Of a stretch of DNA of 64,000 nt, positions 55,718 through 64,000 are shown piece after piece (positions within the stretch are counted from its first letter, which is position 1; each line of letters starts with the position of its first letter). Made by a program: the position numbers and the translations under genes. Location of the stretch: contig JAUJPP010000011.1 in NCBI GenBank assembly GCA_030562195.1, positions 3,038,001 through 3,102,000 of the forward strand, in the 5' to 3' direction. Source of the DNA: Nipponacmea schrenckii (Eukaryota; Mollusca; Gastropoda; Lottiidae). The notes below the pieces were generated by a model, which was not told the DNA's origin, did not search any database, and saw only the letters and a list, made by a program, of their open reading frames with translations.

Positions 55718-58700
55718 GTAAATTGTAAACAAATGTTTCATTTTGAATTTACCAAATTCTGAATGAATGTTTCAAATAGAGTTATTATTATATATATTCT
55801 CGATCCTTGCCAGATGTAACAGTGAACTTCTCAAAAATTTCGTTGTCGTGTGTTGTGTCTGAAACCGCTCATCGTGTTTGTCATCTTCTCTCGATTAGGC
55901 CTAGGCCTAACATGGGAATAATATAGTATATTATTCCCAGGCCTGACTTAGTACTGAAGTCAATCTTTGACTGTAGTATTAAGTTCTACCGGACTTTACG
56001 TTTCCAAATATGCACAACAGACGTACCCTGGACTGTTTACAGTTAAAAGTTTCGATTATATAGGCCTACAGGTAAATTTTGTAATTGATGGGTCTATGTT
56101 CTAGTCGGTGGCAGGACTAACAAGGTTAGACTTGCTTTAGTAAATCACAACAAGGTAGGCCCTATCCAGTCTAACAAACAAGATAGGAATGTAGATTATC
56201 AGCATGAGATGGTCATTAACCTGTACTTAGGTAATGTATTTGTACTTGTACTTGTTAATGACACTATGAAAGTTCAAACTTTCCTCGCGGTGAGCAGATT
56301 CCCTGAACTGTTTGTTAGATATCATCTTTATTTCAATAATATATTGTATCTAAGTTAAGTCATTTTGTCTCTGTTTTAACTGCCTCCATGTTGACATGGT
56401 TATTATTTTTCTCCAGTTTCAGCAATCGAGCGTTATGGCAGTTTATAACAGGGTCTGGTATTTTACGTCCCAAGGTAGGTAACTCTTGACTTTATATTTC
56501 TTACAGTAAAATCTGGATTATCCAGTAACGTTATTCACTCATTTCTATACTGTATCACTCAGGTTTGCTGCCTATTATTCTATTACAACTATCTATTTTA
56601 AAAATTAGTGACAACACTGCCATCACTTTTTTTATCAAGAGCAATCGTAGATTTGTAGAGCAAGGTCGATTCAAACTCACTATGGTTTGTGTGGAAAATG
56701 ATGTTTAGGGCTGCAACAATTCCTAAAATGGATATTCAATACACTACATATATATATATTTAAATTTTTTAATGAGCTGAACTGTAGGTCTACTGAGATA
56801 TATACTTACTAAATGCCATTTAAAGATTATAAATACTCTAGTTTTCCAAGAACAATGTTACAGCAAAGTCGAGACAGAATCGTGTCGATACATCGCCATT
56901 ATTTTGATTCAACTTAAAAGTTATTTATCATTCTAAAGAACAATCCAAATTCTACAAATATTTATTTTGATATGTTTAAAATTATTGAACAAGATATTTT
57001 CATATTTAAAACAGGACTGACGAGAGTAACTTTAGAATGAAACATGTTTCAGGGTTTGTTTTATTATTTATATAATATATTTTCAGGAGCTGATAACTCT
57101 AGAACTGACCAAGGCCAAGACCAAAATATTAAATGGTTTACTCAACTACCATAAACAGAAGTATGTACTAGCTTTCTTTTGTTCTAATTTTCACAACTGT
57201 TCTGATAACTGACTAGCTTTTTTATTTATCCTGAAATCTGTGATAAAAATATTACAATTAAAATTGTTGGTTGTTAAAAAAAACTTTTTAATATTTTTTA
57301 ACATGATTTTTATGAAGTAAGGGCCTAAATTAGACTCTTGATCTCAAACAGGGGTCTGGCTTTGTTTCTGAGAGATGTTTTTAAAGTTTTAAAAGAATTA
57401 ACATGTCCCCTATTTCCAAAGTTTCCAATAATTCTCTCATTACACATTTAACTTATTGAATACAAAATTTTGAAAATGATGATATTTAAGCATTTGCATT
57501 CCCATGGTAATAATGCAGGTTTGAGGGGGGCAGACATGAAAAAAGTGACTTTTTGTTCACATGTGACAAAAACTCAGACCTTGTCCTCATGTCCACAGTT
57601 GTATATTGATCAATTTTCTCATTTCACAATTTCTATCATCATAAAACATGGACGTGAGTTAAAATAAAACAAAGGAAGTAAAACTCCGAGCTTGTTTGCA
57701 GTTTTATATATTGATCAATTTTCTTCATTGCACACTTCTTATTGTCAGGAGTTAAAATGTAGGAAGTAAAACTCCGAGCTTGTTTACAGTTGTATATATT
57801 GATCAGTTTTCTCATTGCACATTTCTGTCATATTAAACATGTAGTGATTAAAATAAAACATTCTAAATAAAACTCCAAGCTGGTTTGCAGTTGATATAGA
57901 TCAAATTTGTCTTACATTGCAACTTCACGTCAGAAACCAGTAAAATGTCAGTTGTAAGTAAAATCCACTTCAAATATTCATAAAACAAGAACGTCTCGAG
58001 TTGTGAGAGCATTGAAAGATAAACAGATAAAAACAATTTACTGGATTACAGAACTTAGAGTTCACGACATGACAGGAGATCTCTACTGTCAAATCTTCGT
58101 ATGATACAGATAAAATCAGTTTCGAAGATTCTTTCACTTAAAAACACGTCTGCAAACTTGTCATTGATCGAAACGAAGATAAATCAGTAAGAACAGACTG
58201 AATAATTTGGATAAGAACTTATTGTCAAAGTCAGGTGACAGTGAAGATCTTATACGATGTTCACTTGTGCCAAATCTTGGTATGAACGTTGAAATAGTCA
58301 TTATCTGAACCATTTACTGGTCATGAATTTCGAGAGAACAGAGAAAGAATCAGGTGAAGTTAGACTTAATAGCCAGGAATTGTAGTTTTATCTATTGATT
58401 AGTAGACTTACAGGATCTGGATGATAGTTGATTATTCATATTTAATTATGCCCTAATGATCGTGTCTAGATGCTAATTTCAAACTTCCATAGAAAAATAA
58501 TAACCAGTGTAAGTTCACTTGTCAAACTTCAGTAGAACACATCTGAAATAGATCAGTTGTCTGATAGATCGCACTTGTCAAACTTCAGTAGAAACACAGC
58601 TGAAATAGTCATTGTTGATAGATCTCTACTTGTCAAACTTCAGTAGAGAACAGGCTGAAATAATCAGTTGTCTGAAGATCTCTACTTGTCAAACTTCAGT

Positions 58701-61700
58701 AGAGACACAGGCTGAAATAATCAGTTGTCTAAGATCACTACTTGTCAAACTTCAGTAGAGCACAACTGAAATAGATCAGTTGTCTGAAGATCTCTACTTG
58801 TCAAACTTCAGTAGAGACAGCTGAAATAGATCAGTTTCTGAAGATCTCGTACTTGTCAAACTTCAGTAGGACAGACTGAAATAGATCAGTTGTCTGAAGA
58901 TCTCACTTGTCAAACTTTAGAGACACAGGCTGAAATAGATCAGTTGTCTGAGATCTCTACTTGTCAAACTTTAGTAGAACACAGCTGAAATAGATCAGTT
59001 GTCTAAGATCTCTACTTGTCAAACTTCAGTAGAAAACAGGCTGAAATAGATCGTTGTCTGAAGATCTCTGACTTGTAAACTTAGTAGAAACACAGACTGA
59101 AATAGGTCATTGAGTAGATCTCACTTGTCAAACTTAGTAGAACACAGCTGAAATTAATCAGTTGTTGGTAGATCTCTACTTGTCACACTTCAGTAGAGCA
59201 CAGTCTGAAATAGACAGTTGTCTGAAGATCTCTACTTGTCAAACTTCAGTAGAAACACAAACTGAAATAGATCAGTTGTCTGTAGATCTCTACTTGTCAA
59301 ACTTCAGTAGAAACACAGACTGAAATAGATCAGTTGTCTGAAGATCTCTACTTGTCAAACTTCAGTAGAAACACAAACTGAAATAGATCAGTTGTCTGAA
59401 GATCTCTACTTGTCAAACTTCAGTAGAAACACAGGCTGAAATAGATCAGTTGTCTGAAGATCTCTACTTGTCAAACTTCAGTAGAGACACAGCTGAAATA
59501 GATCGAGTTGTCTGAAGATCTCTACTTGTCAAACTTCAGTAGAAACACAGACTGAAATAGATCAGTTGTCTGAAGATCTCTACTTGTCAAACTTCAGTAG
59601 AGACACAGACTGAAATAGATCAGTTGTCTGAAGATCTCTACTTGTCAAACTTCAGTAGAAACACAGGCTGAAATAGATCAGTTGTCTGAAGATCTCTACT
59701 TGTCAAACTTCAGTAGAGACACAGGCTGAAATAGATCAGTTGTCTGTAGATCTCTACTTGTCAAACTTCAGTAGAAACACAGGCTGAAATAGATCAGTTG
59801 TCTGAAGATCTCTACTTGTCAAACTTCAGTAGAAACACAGACTGAAATAGATCAGTTGTCTGAAGATCTCTACTTGTCAAACTTCAGTAGAAACACAGGC
59901 TGAAATAGATCAGTTGTCTGAAGATCTCTACTTGTCAAACTTCAGTAGAGACACAGGCTGAAATAGATCAGTTGTCTGAAGATCTCTACTTGTCAAACTT
60001 CAGTAGAAACACAGACTGAAATAGATCAGTTGTCTGAAGATCTCTACTTGTCAAACTTCAGTAGAGACACAGACTGAAATAGACCAGTTGTCTGAAGATC
60101 TCTACTTGTCAAACTTCAGTAGAAACACAGACTGAAATAGATCAGTTGTCTGAAGATCTCTACTTGTCAAACTTCAGTAGAAACACAGACTGAAATAGAT
60201 CAGTTGTCTGAAGATCTCTACTTGTCAAACTTCAGTAGAAACACAGACTGAAATAGATCAGTTGTCTGAAGATCTCTACTTGTCAAACTTCAGTAGAAAC
60301 ACAGACTGAAATAGATCAGTTGTCTGAAGATCTCTACTTGTCAAACTTCAGTAGAAATACAGACTGAAATAGATCAGTTGTCTGAAGATCTCTACTTGTC
60401 AAACTTCAGTAGAAACACAGGCTGAAATAGATCAGTTGTCTGTAGATCTCTACTTGTCAAACTTCAGTAGAAACACAGACTGAAATAGATCAGTTGTCTG
60501 TAGATCAAGATGTTTCAGGTTTTCATATTTCTATATTGCTAAACTTCATTATGGACATAGACTGAAATAGATCTATTGTCTGAAGATCACACAGTGTGAA
60601 ACTCTGAGTAACAACATGTTTCAGGTTATGTTTTACTATTATGTTATATTTGAGCCATCTGTATAATATTATTAAATTGATGTTTATAATCACCCTGTAT
60701 TTCAGCAATTATTAAGTCAGGACCGTCACGTTCAAGGTTTGATATTAAAAATACGTGATTATTACTATACAGAGAGATTGTATGGGCTGAGATGTTTATA
60801 TCATATCTTTAACTACTGGCCAGCAGCTGAACATCCTTACAGGGTAGGTTGAAAATATGAGGCATTAGCTTTTAATATGCCCTGTGTGCTTCAGGCTGTG
60901 CTCAAAAGTGGGAGATATCAAAAAGAGTAGGCTAATGCCTGGCAAAATTTCCCTTACCAAACACTGCAAGGCGTTGACCATTTCCATTAACCCATAAGGT
61001 ACAGAAGAGTAGGATATAAAACTCCATTCATTTCATTAGCCCATAAGGTACAGAAGAGTAGGATGTAAAACTCCATTCATTTCATTAGCCATAAGGTACA
61101 GAAGAGTAGGATATAAAACTCCATTCATTTCATTAGCCATTAGGTACAGAAGAGTAGGATGTAAAACTCCATTCATTTCATTAGTCCATAAGGTGTAGAA
61201 GGGTAGGGCGTAAAACTCCACTCATTTCATTTCTAGTTGTATTTTGATATTGTTGAATTAAGAAATGTTTTAATTACAGGAACCTTACGCCGAGTTTTTA
61301 GATAGTTTGTCAGAAAATAAACAACTTTTTACGAAGGTAATCTTCCTTTTATCTCATCACATTCGTAGATAAATAATAGACCTAGTTTAACTTAGTTAGA
61401 ATGAACGAATTATGCGATTTACAAAATTTCAAGACCGTAAATAGCCTTATTCTTGAAAACTTAACTAAAGGTAACTGTCTTCATTAGCCCATAAGGTGCA
61501 GAAGAGTAGGATGTAAAACTCCATTCATTTCATTAGCCCATAAGGTGCAGAAGAGTAGGATGTAAAACTCCATTCATTTCATTAGCCCATAAGGTGCAGA
61601 AGAGTAGGATGTAAAACTCCATTCATTTCATTAGCCATAAGGTGTAGAAGAGTAGGAGTAAAACTCCATTCAATTTCATTAGAATAAGGTATAGAAGAGT

Positions 61701-64000
61701 AGGAATTAAAACCCCAATTATTCTTATTCAATAAGGTAGTAAATTTGGTAGTAAAACCCCATTCATTTCATTAGCCCATAAGGTAGAAAGTGGTTAAAAC
61801 TTCATTCTACAAAACCTTAAGGTCCGGGGAAAGTAGGATGTAAAATTACTTTCAACCCTGGTCAGAAGAGTGGGGATGTAAAACTTTCATTAATTAAGGC
61901 CCAAAAGGGTTCAAAGATAGGTGGATAAATTTCAACCCTTTCATTGGGAATGGGTGATCAGGATTTAGGTGCATAAAATCCATTAAATTTTCCTAGTTGT
62001 AGAGATAAATTTAAAATGTAATAGAACTGTAGCTAGTGATTAGTTTGTTAATAATCCAGGTTCATCCTGTATAGGTAGATAATACTTAACCCTGTAGTAG
62101 AGACTGTGTGACTCATGATTTACTTGCCCAATGAAGGCCGGGGAATAGTTAGGTTGTGAAAACTTAAACCCTTCAAAGGTTGTCTCATTTAGGCCATTAA
62201 GGTCCGGGGAAAGAAAGGGAGTAAAATTTAAACTTTCATTAAAACCTGGTTTCAGGAGTAGGTTGTAAAACCCTTCCATTCAATTAGTTTTGGTAAATAA
62301 ATTAATTGTATGAAATGGAAAGTAGATAATTTGTATCCAAGGGTTGGGGTTAAATTTCTGTTATTTAATATTTAAAATGTATTTATTGGAGCCATTTTGA
62401 AGATTTGTCAAACCCAAGGTTCCTTCTCCTGAAATAGGTTATTAATGTTAAGTTGGTATATTAAGTTCTCCTAACCTGAAGGTCCAGGGTTAATCCTAGT
62501 ATAGGTAGGATAATACTTAACCCTGTCAGTAGAGAGTGTGGTGCTCAGTGAGTTAGATTTGCTCACTAACCTGAAGGTCCAGGGTTCAATCCTAGTATGG
62601 GTTTGAGATAATATTTCAACCCTGTCAGTAGAGAGCTGTGGTGGCTCAGTGAGTTAGATGCTTGCTCCTAACCTGAAGGTCCAGGGTTCAATCCTAGTAT
62701 AGGTTGAGATAATACTTCAACCCTGTCAGTAGAAAGCTGGGGTGCTCAGTGAGTTAAATGCTTGCTCTCTAACCTGAAGGTCCAAGGGTTCAATCCCAGT
62801 ATAGGTAGAGATAATACTTCAACCCTGTCAGTAGAGAGCTGTGGTGGCTCAGTGAGTTAGATGCTTGCTCTCTAACCTGAAGGTCCAGGGTTCAATCCTA
62901 GTATAGGTAGAGATAATACTTCAACCCTGTCAGTAGAGAGCTGTGGTGGTTCAGTGAGTTAGATGCTTGCTCTCTAACCTGAGGTCCAGGGTTCAATCCT
63001 AGTATAGGTAGAGATAATACTTCAACCCTGTCAGTAGAGAGCTGTGGTGGTTAAATGAGCTAGACCTTCCCCCCTTTCCCTAAAGGGTCCAGGGTTCAAT
63101 CCTAGTATAGGTAGAGATAATACTTCAACCCTGTCAGTAGAGAGCTGTGGTGTCTCAGAGAGCTAGTAGCTTGCCAGCTAACCTGAAGGTCCAAGGGTCA
63201 ATACCAGCAAAGGTCAAGATGAAATTTTGGTTTTTCTAACCTGGTTTCCCCTTATCAGTGATGCAGGTTCGAGGGGCTGACATCTAGTCTTTTGATAGTA
63301 AGATCCGTTGACAGTTGGAAATTTAATAAAGAGTAGCGTGATGCAGCTGTCCTGGCAAAATTTCCCTCATTTCACTCTCATGCAGAAGAGTAGGAATTAA
63401 AACTCTATTAATTTCTCTTCATTTGTTATGTTTTCTATTTTAGACCGAAAGTCAAGCTTTAATCTGGGCCAATCATAATCTCAAGGAACAGGTAGGTTGA
63501 TAGAAGATTATTTCAAAATAACAACTTAATATTAATAATACAAAAATTATGACCGCAATCAAGGTCTAGCACGTATAAAGTGAAAGTAGAGTTCAAAATT
63601 GTTGATGTATTTATATTTCAGTGTGAGCTACTAGAATTATTGTTGATGTATTTATATTTCAGTGTGAGCTACTAGAATTATTGTTGATGTATTTATATTT
63701 CAGTGTGAGTTACTAGAATTATTGTTGATGTATTTATATTTCAGTGTGAGCTACTAGAATTATTGTTGATGTTTTTATATTTCAGTGTGAGTTACTAGAA
63801 TTATTGTTGATGTATTTATTTTCAGTGTGAGTTACTAGAATTATTGTTGATGTATTTATATTTCAGTGTGAGTACTAGAATTTTGTTGATGTATTTATAT
63901 TTCAGTGTGAGTTACTAGAATTATTGTTGATGTATTTATATTTCAGTGTGAGTTACTAGAATTATTGTTGATGTATTTATATTTCAGTGTGAGTTACTAG
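55698..64000 (+). CDS. NUP188: NUP188 orthologue, 5' part, cut by window end
   Basis: Scaffold nucleoporin of the inner ring of the nuclear pore. Six exons were read at 55698-55717, 56417-56474, 57087-57160, 60706-60843, 61280-61336 and 63444-63491, plus a seventh starting in the 41-bp array. The clearest match is GLILKIRDYYYTERLYGLRC and EHPYR, against human ALILKIADYYYEERTCILRC and RHPYR. CELLELLLMYLYF matches human SMLLEIIFLYYAYF. Phases do not join between the third and fourth exons, so coding sequence is missing from 57161-60705. A further short exon may be missing before 63444. Identification rests on about 160 residues. Confidence 0.85.
55914..55938. repeat. Perfect 25-bp palindrome
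   Basis: GGGAATAATATA, one central base, then its reverse complement, in the first NUP188 intron, flanked by AGGCCT on both sides. Confidence 0.85.
56417..56474 (+). CDS. NUP188: NUP188 exon 2
   Basis: Encodes FSNRALWQFITGSGILRPK (human SSRELWTILLGRSALREL). Acceptor CTCCAG; a second acceptor TTTCAG lies 6 bases further and keeps the frame. Donor GTAGGT. Phase 2 in, phase 0 out. Confidence 0.75.
57087..57160 (+). CDS. NUP188: NUP188 exon 3
   Basis: Encodes ELITLELTKAKTKILNGLL and NYHK, matching human ELSQIEAELNKHWRRLLEGL and SYYK. Donor GTATGT in phase 2, which does not join the next recognised exon (phase 0). Confidence 0.75.
57161..58499. other. NUP188: NUP188 intron, partly frayed repeat
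   Basis: Three related units near 57650-57900 ('aagtaaaactccgagcttgt'), then indel-rich text drifting into the 58-bp repeat. Coding sequence expected here by phase was not securely found. Confidence 0.5.
58500..60508 (+). repeat. 58-bp array, about 34 copies
   Basis: Unit 'tagatcagttgtctgaagat' ... 'cttcagtagaaacacagact' plus 'gaaa'. Left third (to about 59180) is ragged with many indels, right part is nearly uniform. Confidence 0.93.
60706..60843 (+). CDS. NUP188: NUP188 exon: best-conserved segment
   Basis: 46 codons, acceptor TTTCAG, donor GTAGGT, phase 0 both sides. LLSQDRHVQGLILKIRDYYY and GLRCLYHIFNYW clearly resemble human NUP188. Confidence 0.88.
60885..61230 (+). mobile_element. 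5'-truncated SINE with about 5 tandem tails
   Basis: Body 'agagtaggctaatgcctggc' then tail units of 49 bases ('aaggtacagaagagtaggat', 'aaaactccattcatttcatt') repeated. Plus-oriented, NUP188 intron. Confidence 0.8.
61280..61336 (+). CDS. NUP188: NUP188 exon
   Basis: 19 codons EPYAEFLDSLSENKQLFTK (human VEYADCVDKLEKEL). Acceptor TTACAG, donor GTAATC. Phase 0 both sides. Confidence 0.7.
61470..61990 (+). repeat. 49-bp SINE-tail array, decaying rightward
   Basis: Four clean units at 61480-61670, then progressively broken copies to about 61990. The text between 61700 and 62440 has the frayed look of poor consensus. Confidence 0.8.
62440..63195 (+). repeat. 102-bp array of tRNA-like SINE heads, about 7 copies
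   Basis: Plus-strand 'gtggctcagtgagttagatg' and 'ggtccagggttcaatcctag' in each unit. The first units are frayed, the middle ones clean. It leads directly into a SINE body. Confidence 0.88.
63195..63420 (+). mobile_element. SINE body and tail following the head array
   Basis: 'ggtttccccttatcagtgat', 'gcaggttcgaggggctgaca', 'cctggcaaaatttccctcat', then tail 'agaagagtaggaattaaaac'. With 62440-63195 it makes one element with many heads. Confidence 0.8.
63444..63491 (+). CDS. NUP188: NUP188 exon
   Basis: 16 codons TESQALIWANHNLKEQ (human TERQVSRWFVQCLREQ). Acceptor ATTTTAG, donor GTAGGT. Human has about 20 more residues before this point, so one in-phase exon is probably missing in the corrupted stretch upstream. 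Confidence 0.75.
63622..64000 (+). repeat. NUP188: 41-bp array carrying a NUP188 splice acceptor and exon start
   Basis: About ten units, each with TTATATTTCAG followed by codons for CELLELLLMYLYF. Reading from one copy into the next gives a stop (TAG) after about 17 codons because 41 is not a multiple of 3. Only a copy followed by unique sequence can be the working exon, and that copy lies beyond the window. Confidence 0.85.

Noticed and set aside
58255..58370. Possible remnant of the missing NUP188 exon (HEFRGTEKES-like after one base removed; human DYRGTRDS)
   Set aside because: Needs assumed sequencing errors and overlaps a decayed 58-bp repeat unit, so the match may be chance.
61036..62279. 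Open frames of 60-80 codons in the SINE-tail arrays
   Set aside because: Repeat-derived and antisense to the NUP188 intron.

Overview
The window looks like AT-rich animal nuclear DNA, most likely from a mollusc or another lophotrochozoan. It carries small exons with GT/AG introns, many interspersed elements and an exceptional load of tandem repeats. Two protein-coding genes are recognised by reading their translations against remembered vertebrate orthologues; no search was run. The species call is an inference from repeat style (for example the recurrent 'agggcaataactc' element) and is weak.

Layout. 1-5180 is intergenic DNA with interspersed repeats and a 109-bp array. 5181-40399 (minus strand) is a MEGF8 orthologue: 34 exons assembled with consistent splice phases, about 2,700 codons. 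Domain order is signal peptide, CUB, 2 EGF, Kelch block, PSI cluster, EGF/laminin-EGF, second CUB, EGF, second Kelch block, PSI cluster, EGF/laminin-EGF, transmembrane helix and a tail with MASRPFA. One exon (end of the second Kelch block, start of a PSI) is missing: phases do not join between the exons at 20694-20838 and 17950-18079, and the sequence between them is visibly corrupted. 40400-42994 holds the 5' flank, an 18-bp array and unique DNA. 42995-53430 is a 21-bp satellite interrupted by a 500-N gap (45749-46248) and by a second copy of the ~1.05-kb segment that precedes it. 53455-55090 holds SINE-derived repeats and a broken non-LTR retrotransposon. 55698-64000 (plus strand) is the 5' part of a NUP188 orthologue, running off the window.

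The two genes are divergent and separated by the satellite. Nothing links their functions: MEGF8 is a cell-surface protein that with MOSMO and MGRN1 limits Hedgehog signalling in vertebrates, and NUP188 is a nuclear pore scaffold protein.

The most striking feature is that tandem repeats repeatedly include or abut exon edges, so splice sites are copied. A MEGF8 donor is present about 47 times (73-bp unit). Three MEGF8 acceptors are present roughly 6, 15 and 48 times (30-, 22- and 32-bp units), and a NUP188 acceptor about 10 times (41-bp unit). A second theme is a tRNA-derived SINE family whose head (102 bp, with A- and B-box-like promoter sequences) and tail (49 bp) are each found as tandem arrays. 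Several array edges have frayed, indel-rich sequence typical of poor consensus, and the presumed missing exons fall in or next to those places.
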